This document shows, piece after piece, positions 1 to 10,885 of a DNA stretch of 64,000 bases (the first letter of the stretch is position 1; each line of letters starts with the position of its first letter). The notes below the pieces were generated by a model. That model was not told where the DNA came from, did not search any database, and saw only the letters and a program-made list of their open reading frames with translations. The stretch is from positions 114,199,415 to 114,263,414 of the forward strand of contig OY726564.1 in the NCBI GenBank assembly GCA_963383645.1. Reading direction: 5' to 3'. The position numbers and the translations under genes were made by a program. Origin of the DNA: Muscardinus avellanarius. Lineage: Eukaryota; Chordata; Mammalia; Rodentia; Gliridae.

Positions 1-25
1 AGAATGCTTCTGGGTTCTATCCCCA

Positions 26-26
<1 letters not shown>
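1..26 (+). mobile_element. 3' tail of a B1-dID SINE cut by the window edge
   Basis: The first bases match the end of the ID half of the SINEs seen elsewhere here (a CTGGGTTCTATCCCCAG-type ending). The rest of the element lies before the window. The following (AC)n probably grew from its tail. Confidence 0.6.

Positions 27-74
<48 letters not shown>
27..74. repeat. (AC)n microsatellite
   Basis: Uninterrupted AC dinucleotides, about 24 units, directly after a SINE 3' end. Confidence 0.97.
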
Positions 75-76
<2 letters not shown>

Positions 77-170
77 AGGTCAGTGGGACTTGGTGCTGTC
101 AGGGTACATAGCCCATTTTCTAGTAGGTACAAAGGGGACAGGCAGTGCCCACACCTGAGAGCCTGCACAC

Positions 171-381
171 TATTATATTATTATATTATATTATTATATT
201 ATAATATATATTATAATATATATTATAATATATATAATATATTATATATATATATAATATATTATATATATATAATATATATAATATATATTATAATATA
301 TATAATATATTATAATATAATATAATATATTATATTATATTATATTATATTATTATATTATATTATATTATTATATTATAA
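171..381. repeat. AT-only low-complexity block
   Basis: About 210 bases made only of A and T, built from TATAATAT and TTATATTA words. Many stretches are self-complementary, so the block can fold into hairpins or cruciforms. Confidence 0.95.
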
Positions 382-882
382 CATGTAGATTTGGTAGGTC
401 ACAACCATCAGGAAACCCAGGTCTGAGTATATATCAGAGATCACTGAACTAATTGTTGTATAGCATACTAGATTCTTGCTGGGCACAGCTCAGGGTAGTG
501 CTTTCAGGCGTCTGCTTCAGTCTGCATAGGCCCGCATGAGCCAGTCTGGGCCGATTCCTCAACTCTTCCTCATTATTTTTCATACACTTAAATCTTGAAA
601 CTTAACAAGCAGAATAATGTACAGCAATTAATACAATAAACATGCTGCACTTGCCACTCGACTTTCACCAAATTCAAATATTTTGTCATATTTGCTTCTC
701 ATATTTTTTGAGAAATAAATATTGTAGATCTATTTGGAAGCACCCAGCGTTCCTATCTCCATCTCATTCCATTTTCTTGCTCAGAGGTTACTTTTAATAA
801 AATTTCTTCTGAAGCTATGGAGAATCTTCTGCAATAATTCCTCATTTCTGAGAATCATGTCTTTACTGCGTGTTTATGTGTT

Positions 883-968
883 CATGTGCAATATATGGGT
901 TCAGTGTGCACCTTAGATTTACATACATGTGCAATATATGGGTTCAGTGTGCACCTTAGATTTACATA
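883..968. repeat. Perfect 43-bp tandem duplication
   Basis: Bases 883-925 and 926-968 are identical over all 43 positions. The unit begins CATGTGCAATATATGGG and ends TTTACATA. A third copy fails after CAT. The lack of mismatches points to a recent event. Confidence 0.95.
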
Positions 969-1039
969 CATCATGCTCATTTCTGCCATTCCTCTACAGC
1001 TGAGAGGTGACCATGTGGGTATGTGCAGTTGTGGTTCAT

Positions 1040-1180
1040 TCGTCATTTCTGAATAGTATTCCACTGTATGGACATATCGCCCTTTGTTTGTTCTCCCACT
1101 GATGGACATGCTGTTTGTTTCCAGTATTGCAAATCATGCTGCAGGGGACATTTCTGTGCGGGTCTCCCCTGCACATGTGT
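1040..1180 (-). mobile_element. Old LINE-1 3' fragment
   Basis: On the plus strand this reads like the reverse complement of the end of L1 ORF2: GAATAGTATTCCACTGTATGG, then a 'gatggacatgctgtttgtttcc' type run and 'tgcaaatcatgctgc'. These match the familiar antisense L1 3' signature with many changes, which suggests an old copy. Confidence 0.6.
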
Positions 1181-1590
1181 GAACTCTTCTGGCTGTCCAG
1201 GGTCGCTGGCTGTCTTTCATGTCTGCTGAACTGAGTGACACTATGCAAATAAATAGGCAACCCTAAGAAATAGTTTTCAGACGCCCTCAATTTATAGATG
1301 ACCTGGCAATCTTCTTAGGAATGCTGCTTTTTATAGCTAGAATAACATTTTGAGATATTTTCCAGGATCTCTAGAGTGGCAGGCATTTTCTTGAAAGTGT
1401 TTTTTTTAGTTTATTCATAGAGTATAGCATTCTACTACTTTATTAGGCTATAATCCAAAAAGGCACAAGATGCCACATAATTATTTATTATATATTTAGA
1501 TGTTCGATGCAAGGGAATAATTTCTCCTGATTGTTCAGAACTCTAAGTCTATGAGTAGTAGCAAGAACCATGGAATACCAGTGGTATGAT

Positions 1591-1690
1591 GAAAGAAAAA
1601 AAAGAAAAGAAGAGAAGAGAAGGACAAAAGAAGGAAGGAAAGAATGAAGAATAGATGGATGAATGGACAGATGAAAGAAAGGAAAATAAG
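1591..1690. repeat. Purine-rich low-complexity tract (GAAA/GGAA)
   Basis: Almost only A and G, with GAAA, GAGAA and GGAA words grading into GATG repeats. Confidence 0.8.
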
Positions 1691-2230
1691 TTGTATTAGG
1701 GTGGTCAAAGCTGTAATAACAAATACACCTTGTCATGTAATAGTTCAATAGAATAAAACTTTATTCTTTCATCATGTAACACTTGAGGGTGGTTCTGAGC
1801 CGGCAAGGGTTGTAGCTTCTCTTTGTGCAATCTCTCTTTTGGGTCCCAAATTGCTGTTTCATCATTTTAAATATGTGGCTCCCCAAGTTGACCAGAGATT
1901 GTCATCTCAGCCAGCCAGGTAGAGGATATAGCCAGGGAGGTTGCAAATAAGAGGTCTGGGCCAGGATTACAATCATCAAACATCACTTCTGTTCACATCC
2001 CATGGGCTATAAATGTGTCTGCAGAACACATCCAACTGCAAAGGATACTGGGAAATGAGAGCTGCCTGTGCACACAGAAAGAATATTAAATAGAAGTTTT
2101 TGAAATGCTAGCTTTCTCTTGCATAGGAAAGGAGCTGGTGTGGTTTTGACTGAAGTATCTATAACAATTGTTCATCAACATTAGAAAGAAGAGTTAATGC
2201 TAACCAAGTTGGAAAACAATGTACAATTGG

Positions 2231-2231
<1 letters not shown>

Positions 2232-2293
<62 letters not shown>

Positions 2294-2368
2294 GTCTCTC
2301 TCTCTCCCTCCCTCTCTCTCTCTTTCTCTCTCCTCCCTCTCTCTCTCTCTGTCTCTCTCTGTCTCCTT

Positions 2369-2422
<54 letters not shown>
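2232..2422. repeat. (TC)n microsatellite, about 190 bp
   Basis: Long run of TC dinucleotides broken by a few TG, TCC and TTT changes. All overlapping Ser/Leu or Arg/Glu reading frames are by-products of the repeat. Confidence 0.97.
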
Positions 2423-2424
<2 letters not shown>

Positions 2425-3514
2425 CCACCCCCTAGCCCAGTGGAACAATGGATCCCCACTACTCAACCCGAATGGTCTTGGGTTGAGAACAAGGCTTTAT
2501 TTTAACCAGGACCTCCCAAAAAGCAGAGTTGCAGGTAGTGGTTAACATGCAGGAAGTTTATCTGGAAGATATCATTCAAAGAAAACATGAGGGCTTGAGG
2601 GAATCCTATAGGTAAGAGGGATGCATTATCATGGTGGGCACCACTACCATGGGACTAAAGGTCAATAATTTTATGCCCAGAGATAAAAGTGGGGAGAATT
2701 TATCTAGTAGTTGATTTGAGGTTCTGTCTTCAAAGCTGGTGAAGATATCCTGGGGCCAGGGCACTGCAGTAGGAACCAGGCTGCAAGAGGGTCAGGCGGA
2801 TTTGATTTGGTGCTCAGGCTGTGTCTGATGGAGACAGACAGTCCAGGTCCAGTTCATCAGTCCTCCCCAACCTCCAGGACACAGCAATCTGGTCACTGAT
2901 GTGTGCAAATCCAGCTTGGACAATAGGAACCAATGTTGGGATTTTTGTAACAGGAACTTGTTTCTAAAAATCACCTCCCCACAGTGGCATGGATGTAAGT
3001 CTGTGAGTTTTAGGAGCCACTTTCCATAGGCCATGGAGAAAACACGCCTGCAGAGGCAGGAGCCAGAGTCTCGGTGCCATCAAGTGTCAGTTTCAGTACC
3101 TGTGGTTCTCAGAGTTACCCTGCCTGATCCCCATAGCTCTTCCTTTCATGTGACCACCTCTCTGTCTATCTAATAAACTATCTGATTAAAACATCTTGGC
3201 CCGATTTAAATTGGGTTCCTGCCACTTGCAACTGAAGTGCACCTGAACTGAAATGACAGAGAGTGTTGTCAATCTGACACCTTCAAGTCTAGACCTGGAC
3301 GACCTGTGCTGACTTGAAGAGTCTGGAGGGCCTCAGCCCCAGTCAGCTCTCTCTCCAACCTTGAGGCTCACACTAAAGGTCAAAATCTACCAAACTGTAA
3401 CTGCACTTCCCCATTTCCAAGCAAAGGCATGAAGTTTGAAACACAGTGGACAGTACTAGAGGAGAGAGATGACTAAAGTCTCCTCTCTGAGCCCCTCTGC
3501 AGACCTCTGCCACT

Positions 3515-3630
3515 GGTCCTGCTCCCCTCAGGCCTTTTAGAACATCCTAGACCACCACTACCACCGCCCATTGGTCCTGCTCCCCTCAGGCCTATTAGAA
3601 CATCCTAGACCACCACTACCACCACCCACT
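3515..3630. repeat. 58-bp tandem duplication
   Basis: 3515-3572 and 3573-3630 carry the same unit starting GGTCCTGCTCCCCTCAGGCC. They differ at about two or three positions (CCTTTT against CCTATT, ACCGCCC against ACCACCC). Confidence 0.92.
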
Positions 3631-5329
3631 GCAAACCAATCTGTCCAGATGCTGCCTGAGAACAGGGCTGGGTGGTTCTGCCCCAAATCTGTGTCACTCT
3701 GGACAGAGGCAGAGACTAGAATGATGCCTCTAAATCGAGGATCCAGGGATAAACATATCTCTGAGTACTGATAAGAAAGAAACCAAATGGAATGGGATGC
3801 ATTCAGATTCCAGATTCCTGACTCGGCAAGATTCCTGACATTGGTTACTACTTACACAATTTCTGGGTACTGAATCAAAGCAGAGCCAAGGCAGGTCTTA
3901 AAGGAGATATGCATCACTCAAGTGCTGGGTAATAGCACAGTGCAGCTTGCAGGAGAGTCCTCCTCTGGGCCTGGCCATGGAAGGCCAAGGTCAAAGAGCA
4001 AAGGTGAAAGTTGGAAGTAGGCAGGAGTTGGGGACAGGTGTACCCACTGGCCCAGGGACTCTGTCCTTGAAGGAGGGAGTCCTCTGGGTTCTAGGCATTC
4101 TGTGTAATAGACACGTGAACACTAGAGATAGTTTCCTCTCTGCTTCTCCCTGAATGGGGATTTTATTGTTCCAGTCTCTCTTCTCATACTCATTAGGAAT
4201 GTGGAAAATAGTAACTTGGCTATACATCGCAGGCTTGTAAGAAATCACCCACAAGTGTGATTAAAAACCATGTGTGCCTCACAGGCCTGGCGTATGGGCT
4301 CCACAGAGCTGCGGCATCATGTTAGGCGATGGCTTATGAATGGGAAGAAGGTGGAGTGAGTTCTGGGGAGTGCACACCCTGGCTTAGATCTGTGTGTCTC
4401 CAGTCCGTGGCACCCTCCACTCTGGGAAGAGCATTTCTGCTCCTATAGGAGGCTGCTTCTGGCCCATCCATCACCACCGGCTGCCAGTGGACCTGCCAGT
4501 CACACTGGCCCACAAGAAGCACTTTGGGTGGACGGCCCCGCCTCCCTGACCACAGCGCTGTTTCAAAGAAGCCACTTGACCCAAGAAGGGCCAATCAGAG
4601 AGTCTTCTGGGTCATTCAACTTTAAACCAGCATGGAGGACTCCGAGCCCCTTGTCAGAGTCTAACTCTAAAGCTGCCACTAGCCATGTTTTCTATCCACT
4701 CAAATTCTGGCCAATTGGAAATAATGAAAATAACAGCAAATCTGATGAACAAAAGCCATCCTAGAGAAAGAGAGACTCCTAGAGAGCTGGGAGCTTGTTC
4801 AGCCCAGCGCTCAGGGCAGTAGGACAACTTGGAGACGTATATGTTGATTTCCATATGTTTCAGGTTATCAGTCAAGCTGATTTAAACAAACTGTGTTCTA
4901 CTCTCCCAACAAATGCCTCCATTATAACCTGGGAAGCCAGGTTCGGAGTTAGAAGTCTCAGAGTTTGGACCTGCTTTGCAGTCAGGGCAGCATGTGAGTG
5001 ACCAGGGGCCAGCCCCTGGCCAGGCACACTTGTCCTCCTGCTCCTTTCCTGCCCCGTGCAGGAAGCTGGCATATGCACACACCCCAGCTCTATCTGCACA
5101 AGCCCACAGTCCCCCAGGCCACCCCTCCATGGTAAAAATCAGAAGAGGCCTCCACAGTCCCTGAAAGTAAGCTTGAGGGAATTTGGTTAGGAATTCCAAA
5201 TCCCAGGTACCTGCTGTATGTTCTAGACCTGGGGTACCAGCTCCATGTGGACCCTTGAGGGGGCTTCAGATTCTTTGCCCAGGGGAGGGGCATGGCCAGA
5301 GTGTAGGTGGGACTTGGGTATACACAAAC

Positions 5330-5604
5330 TCAGTACGTTTGTGTCCTCAGAAGATTTATGTTGAAACTCTACCCCCAGCAGGGTGATAGCGGAGGTAGGG
5401 CCATTGAAAGTAGTTGGGTTTAGATGAATCCATGAGGATGTAGCCCCCACAGTGAGATTGCTGCCTTTATAACTTTATAAGAAGGATAGAGATCAGGGCT
5501 CACTTTTTCTACCATGTGACCAACTGAAGCTACAACATACAGGTAGTCACCCCGGGAGCAGGCCGGGAGCAGAATCTGTCTCCTTCTTTCTCCTCCTCCT
5601 CCTC
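5330..5604 (+). mobile_element. MaLR-like LTR, 5' part
   Basis: Resembles mammalian ERVL-MaLR (MLT1/MST type) LTRs: a 'gttgaaactctacccccag' start, a 'gggccattgaaag..ttaaatgaatccatgag' type middle and 'ctttataagaagga'. The matching end lies at 5838-5975, across an inserted SINE. It is an LTR only, with no viral coding sequence. Confidence 0.65.
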
Positions 5605-5628
5605 CTCCTCCTTTTTTTTTTTTTTTTT
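5591..5628. repeat. (TCC)n followed by T-run
   Basis: About seven TCC units, then roughly 17 T. The T-run is the tail of the minus-oriented SINE that follows. Confidence 0.85.
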
Positions 5629-5834
5629 GGTCACACTGGGGATTTAACCCAGGGGCGTTCTACCTCTGAGCTACACTGCAGCCCTTTTTATTTATTTATT
5701 TTTTTATTTTGAAACAGGGTCTCATTAAGTTGTGGAGAGTCTCACTAAGTTTCTGAGGCTGGTCTCGAGCTTGCAATCCTCCTGTCTCAGTTTCCCAAGT
5801 ACTGGGATTACAAGTGTGCACCACCACACCCTAC
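5612..5834 (-). mobile_element. B1-dID SINE, standard, inserted in the LTR
   Basis: ID half ('ggatttaacccaggggcgttctacctctgagct') first, then the B1 half ending 'gtgtgcaccaccacacc'. An internal TTTATTTATTT spacer joins the halves. It interrupts the MaLR-like LTR and is therefore younger than it. Confidence 0.9.
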
Positions 5835-5837
5835 TTG

Positions 5838-5975
5838 CTGGTTTCTTCTTGATTTGAGACTTCCAGCCTCCAGAATTGTGAGAAATAAATGTCTGTTATT
5901 TGAGCCACCTGGTCTGTAGCATCTTGCTGAAACAGCTTGAGCAGAGTAGGACAAAGTACAGGCTCCCTTCCAGGG
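5838..5975 (+). mobile_element. MaLR-like LTR, 3' part
   Basis: Contains the diagnostic LTR end: 'gagacttccagcctccagaattgtgagaaataaatgtctg' (the AATAAA is the LTR poly(A) signal), then 'gagccacctggtctgtagcat' and 'cttgagcagagtaggac'. It continues the copy begun at 5330. Confidence 0.7.
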
Positions 5976-6403
5976 TCTGGGGTCACCAGTGCTGCTCCAA
6001 CCCCAGCAGAACTTCTCCTGACCTCGGTGAGCCGCCCCTCAAGTAAAGCCTTTGTGACTTCGTCTAGTTTGATAAGTTTCTGCTACCTGCCACGGAATGA
6101 GTCATGATTCTTTCAGTGCCATGCACGTGGTCTATAGCCACCACTTTGAGTCTTCAAGAGCACGTGTTCTCACCATAACTTACTAAGCCAGCACTATTCC
6201 GCTTGCACTGAGGTGCACTGTGCTCTGGAAGTCACTAATCTGATGGCTCCCCTGCTCCTGAGTAGCTGTTCTGTGTCATTCGGGTATCTATTACCTAGCC
6301 ATTTATTTTGAAGACCATTCTTTCCTTAACTCTGAGATATTAAACAAGTTTGGTTCTCTTTGTACTTCTCCAATAGCTCCTTATCTTTATTTTCTATTAA
6401 AAT

Positions 6404-6595
6404 TTTTTGAGGTACTGGGGATTGAACCCAGGGGCAGTCTACCTCTGAGCTAAACTAACTCTTTTTATTTTTTTTTGTTTTGAAACCAGGTCTCACTAAG
6501 TTCCTACGGGTCTTACTAAATTGTTGAGGCTGGCCTCAAACTTGTGATCCTACTGTCTCAGCCTCCCAAATAGTGGGATTACAGGTATGCTTAAA
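6404..6595 (-). mobile_element. B1-dID SINE, standard
   Basis: Starts 'ggtactggggattgaaccca' and ends near 'gggattacaggtatgctt'. The terminal CACCACACCTGGC end of the B1 half is degraded. Confidence 0.88.
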
Positions 6596-6795
6596 CCTCA
6601 ACAAACCTGAAAGGGGAGGGTAAGAGACAAAGAAGGCTGAGGTTGATTAGTGGAGGAGCTACATCTGAATATGTGTAAAAGTATGAATGTAGCGTGGTCA
6701 ACCTGGACACTCATTGATGAGAGGGTGGAAGGAGAGTGTGTGGGGGGAGAGGGCAACAAGCACAATCTGAATGTGTGCCATTTTCAATGATCCAC

Positions 6796-6796
<1 letters not shown>

Positions 6797-6834
<38 letters not shown>

Positions 6835-6837
6835 ATA
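6797..6837. repeat. (AAAT)n microsatellite
   Basis: About ten AAAT units. Confidence 0.95.
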
Positions 6838-7480
6838 GACTCCCGTAGTCCTCTCTCCAACTGTAGACATTTTTTCAGAGTTCAACCTTCCTTTCTGGGC
6901 TGAAACTACTTCCCACAACCATTTATTAAAATTAATTCTTTGCATCCCATGGACATTCCCCCATCTTGAAGAACCCATTCCTTTTTGGAACTCCAAGTGT
7001 CACATGCTTTAGAAATGAATCTCCAACTTCTCGCTCCATCCTTGAACTTGGTAAAGAAGCCTTGTTTTCATGTCTCCACTTAAACTGTGTTATCTGTTAT
7101 CTCCTCCCGTAGCTGGGTCTCTTCTGCCTTTGTGGGGTTAGTCAGCTTATCAGAGCCTCGTTCTCCTGGTCACCGGGTTTCAAGCCAGTGTCATCTTTGA
7201 GTCTGTGCTTCCTCCCATGGGACCCTCGTGAGTCTTTCCTTGCACGATGTTTCCTGTTCGTGATTTGTTTTTGTCTTTCTAGACCCCCTGCAGCAATCTC
7301 TATTCTACTTCCAATTCCTGTTCTGCTCTATTTTCCTTTATTCTTTTACAAGAATCATTCTCCTTTTACAAATAAACTTTGCATGTATTTTTTTCTACTT
7401 ATAAAAAACATTGTCAATGGATCTTTATGGCCTGAGAAAAAGTCCAAATTCCTTTGTCTGAAAATTAAGGCTCAGCACCC

Positions 7481-8010
7481 ACCACTTTGCTTTTTTAAAA
7501 ATTTTTATTGGTGCATTATATTCATACATCATATTGGGGTAAAAAAAAAACTTGTGTGTACAGACATGTACACATCACTGATTTAACCCCTACCCAATTC
7601 CCACCCCATTCCCTCCCCGTCCCTCCCTCCCTTGCTCGGCTTAGTGGTTGACTTCGATATGTTTAAGTACACTGTGTGTTTTACAGATTTTCCTCTTCCC
7701 CCCTCCTTTCTCCTCCTTTAGGTTGTCTTGTTTGCTCCTCCATAGGATTTCCTTTTTCATCTAGAGTTCCTCCTATGACCCAATTCTCCCTAACTCTCAC
7801 ATATTAGGGAAAGCATCTGATTTCTTATTTTTTGTGACTGACTAATCTCACTTAGCATAATGTCCTCCAGTTCCATCCATTTCCCTGAAAATGATGTGAT
7901 TGAGTTTTTTTTGATGGCTGAGTAAAATTCCATTGTGTACATATCCCACAGTTTTGTAATCCGTTCATCTGTTGATGGACATCTTGGCTGGTTCCATAGT
8001 TTGGATCTCC
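7481..8010 (-). mobile_element. LINE-1 3' end (3' UTR and ORF2 C-terminus)
   Basis: From a short T-rich tail at 7491 the plus strand runs through a C/T-rich stretch, the reverse complement of the purine-rich L1 3' UTR. It then reaches the ORF2 end on the minus strand. The translated minus strand shows the L1 ORF2 C-terminal signature [20 protein letters not shown] followed by ELEDIMLSEISQSQK. No reverse transcriptase domain remains in this part. A flanking duplication (ACCACTTTGCTTTT at 7481-7494) matches one at 8421-8434, marking both ends of the whole insertion. Confidence 0.9.
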
Positions 8011-8011
8011 C

Positions 8012-8420
8012 ACAAAAAAATAAAATACTTAGGAATAGAATAAATTTGACCAAGGAGGTAAAAGATCTCTACAAAAAAAATTATAAAACACTGAAAAAAG
8101 AAATCGAAGAAGATCTTAGAACATGGAAGGATCTTCCATGTTCATGGATTGGCAGAATAAATATCATTAAAATGGCCATCCTTCCAAAAGTGATCTACAG
8201 ATTTAACACAATGCCCATTAAACTACCAAGATCATTCCTCACAGACATAGAAAAATCAGTCCTTAAATTTATCTGGAATAACAAAAAGCCCAGAATAGCC
8301 AAGGTAGTTCTCAGCAACAAAACCATGCTGGAGGAATCACAATACCTGACTTTAAACTATACTACAAAGCCACTGTAATAAAAACAGCATGGTACTGGCA
8401 AAAAAAACCCAGATACATAG
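8012..8420 (+). pseudogene. Inverted 5' segment of the same LINE-1 (ORF2 piece)
   Basis: The plus strand encodes an internal L1 ORF2 stretch downstream of the reverse transcriptase core, with the signatures [35 protein letters not shown] and [14 protein letters not shown]. It lies head to head with the minus-strand 3' end, and the junction is near 8011. It is bounded by the right copy of the target duplication (ACCACTCTGCTTTT, 8421-8434). This is the expected product of L1 insertion with 5' inversion (twin priming). It is truncated and non-functional. Confidence 0.9.
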
Positions 8421-9219
8421 ACCACTCTGCTTTTAAAATAAGCTCTCTATTCCATCCAGGCCCATTTTGTGTCGCTCTGAACCCAAATTCCTCTTCTCTT
8501 TCCCATCTTTGTTCCTTTGTCTCCACTCTCCATCACCCTTCCCCTACCTGGATTCTTGCTGGTGAATTTCAGGTCCCCGTCCCCCTGTAGAACCCTCTTC
8601 CACTCCAGCCCACACTGTTCTCTCTCTCCCTTTCCTAGAATCCTTCTGTCTACTCTATTTGTTTGACCCATGAATTTTTTTGTCTTGAAGTGTTCGTAAA
8701 CATGTTTGTGCTAGAGCTACCTTTTGGGCCAGATTTTAATTGGGGTGAGAACAGAATGTGAGTCTCAACTTATGATTCTTCTCTTCTCATTTTTATAGGC
8801 CCCATTCTATATAAAGGAATGCTTTAAAACATTTTTTGCTATTTATTTTTAAAACAAGTCATGAAATATACAAGGTCTTTTCTCCCTACAGTATCTAGTA
8901 TTATGGATGCTAAAGATGTTGGTTAAAAAAAGAAACTGTAAAACTGAAAATTTTATACAACACTTACCTGTTATGCCACTCAGTATCCCTCTTCCCCTCA
9001 CTCTTGTCTTTGTTTTTGATGAACAATAGATTATATTCCCTTTTTAAGGGGAATGCTATCACACTGTAACAGAGGTTATCTTGTGTACAAGCCCTCCTGC
9101 CTTTGATCTTCTGAATACGAACTTGAGTCCTGGTGGGTGTTTTTGGAAGTTCACACTTCCAAACTGATCAGCAGACCCCGATGTATACAACAAAAGACAT
9201 GGCTGTGTCCTTCTTTCAT

Positions 9220-9225
9220 TTTATT
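9220..9225 (-). terminator. PRRX1: Poly(A) signal AATAAA for PRRX1
   Basis: On the minus strand AATAAA is followed about 20-30 bases on by a T/GT-rich stretch (TCTTTTGTTGTATAC), the usual arrangement around a cleavage site. Cleavage would fall near 9195-9208. It is the last strong signal before repeat-rich intergenic DNA. Confidence 0.65.
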
Positions 9226-10769
9226 GAAAAGGAATCATTTCTATTCTAGCGCAAACAATGTATATTTTACATCATAAAGCAAGATATAATTTACATATTA
9301 CATTTCTTATGAGATCTTTATACCATTACGTCATTCCCTTCTTTTTAATTAGGTCACCTCTTCTGGTTTAATTTAACCTGCCAAGTACCCTACATATCAG
9401 CATCTTGTTTGGGGAGGGTCTGGGGACATGAATAGTTCTTGTGTCCATCTATATCCGGGTGTAAGGACGGTGAGGGACAGGGATATGCCTCAAGTATATA
9501 GCACTGAGACCCTCCTCTGACAGCTGGCATAGGAGCCAGCATGCTGCTTCTCCAAAATAAAAAGCAAACTTGTGTTTCTTAAAGCGATCGAGAATGACAA
9601 ACAAAACTGAATGCTAGTGCTATATGTATACTTCTGGCCAAGTGCTCAGATAACAGATGTATGTGGTCTTGGTTCAGCAGCAATGAGCATTCCCGTGACT
9701 GACCAGCAACAATGACTCTATGAAATTCCCAGACACGGCCACCCGAGGCGTCAGATCGAGCTACCCAGTTCCTTCCTCCATTCAGGCCTATGGGGCCAGG
9801 CTCTCTGTGAGCCACTAGACGTGAATGTCAGGATGAAGGTTCCACATGACCTTGCTTCCCATGACCCTCTGTCTCTCTACTCCCTCTTCTCAAATGGATT
9901 CTCCCCTGTTTGGCAAAACCTTCCCATGTATGACTTCTGGTCCTTGCCTATAGCCCAAATTCTCTTTTGGCTAGTCCTCACAAAGCTCCAAATCCCCAAG
10001 TTCACCAATATCTTGGATTGCACAGATCAAAGAATGATTTTGTCTATAAGAGTGCACTGTTCCTTTGAAACTCGATAATCCACTGCAATTCATGGGATAG
10101 AAAAAATTAGTCAAAAAACTTCTTAGAAGCAAATAATGTATGTTTCTCAACCAGCCTATATGAACCATACAGTAAGAAATGTTTTACAGTGAGTTTAAAA
10201 AGAAGGAATTGGTAGGTAAAGAGCAAATTGCACAATATGGGCTTCCTTCTTATTCTTGGAAGAAATACAGAATCAAATACATTTTCAGATGGGTGGCCGT
10301 TGGGCTGAAAGAAATAACACCAGCCTCTGAATTTGATATGCCATGGGAAGTACGAATGTGTTGCCCAAAGTGCATCTTATACCCCAAATTCCTTGCCTGC
10401 CACTCACAGTACAAAGTTGGCATATTTGGCCAAAATCAATCTAAAGATTTTTAATCACTGATACTAAGTGTATTTGAACCAAGCTGGCCAGGAATAAGGC
10501 TATAAGTTAAAAATATGTCTATTCTGTGCGTCTTAAATTATTCTTTGGTCAAATAATGTGATTTTTGAGATATCTGTAAATATAAACCTATTTCTCACTC
10601 CCAAATACAAGATTATAAGTATGTACAGCAAGGTAGCGTGTCCTTGCTAGAAAACAAGGCTTCCAGGTGCCATGTTATCCATTAACATTGTATAATTTTA
10701 TCCTCCCTTTCCTCCCCTGGCTACAAAGTGCTGGACATACAGAGAATACAGGAAAGAAAAAAGGAACAA

Positions 10770-10885
10770 ATGCATAGAGCCTCACAACAACCCTGTGAGG
10801 TAGGGAGGTATTGTTGAACCCATTTTATAAACAGGTAAACTGAGGCACGGCATGGTGATCAGGTTTTGTCAAGTCTACCTGGCAA
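10770..10885 (-). mobile_element. MIR relic inside the PRRX1 3' UTR
   Basis: The plus strand reads 'cctcacaacaaccctgtgag' then 'cccattttataaacaggtaaactgaggcac', the reverse complement of the MIR core. The element is therefore in the same sense as PRRX1. It is an ancient insertion. Confidence 0.75.

Larger units (their letters stand above)
1..9199. other. Intergenic region downstream of PRRX1
   Basis: No exon or gene is supported here. The named repeats in this interval are listed separately. The stretches 382-882, 1200-1590, 1691-2230, 2423-3514, 3631-5329, 5976-6403, 6600-6795, 6838-7480 and 8435-9199 show neither a convincing coding region nor a repeat family I can name. The stretch 2450-3250 has the look of old interspersed repeat DNA, but I could not assign it. 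Confidence 0.75.

Noticed and set aside
2159..2545. Ser/Leu- and Arg/Glu-rich open frames
   Set aside because: Products of the (TC)n microsatellite.
7188..7586. 132-codon open frame on the plus strand
   Set aside because: No recognisable domain, hydrophobic from T-rich DNA, and its end is in the antisense L1 3' UTR.
10179..10454. 91-codon open frame on the plus strand
   Set aside because: It is antisense within the PRRX1 3' UTR with no start context or family match.
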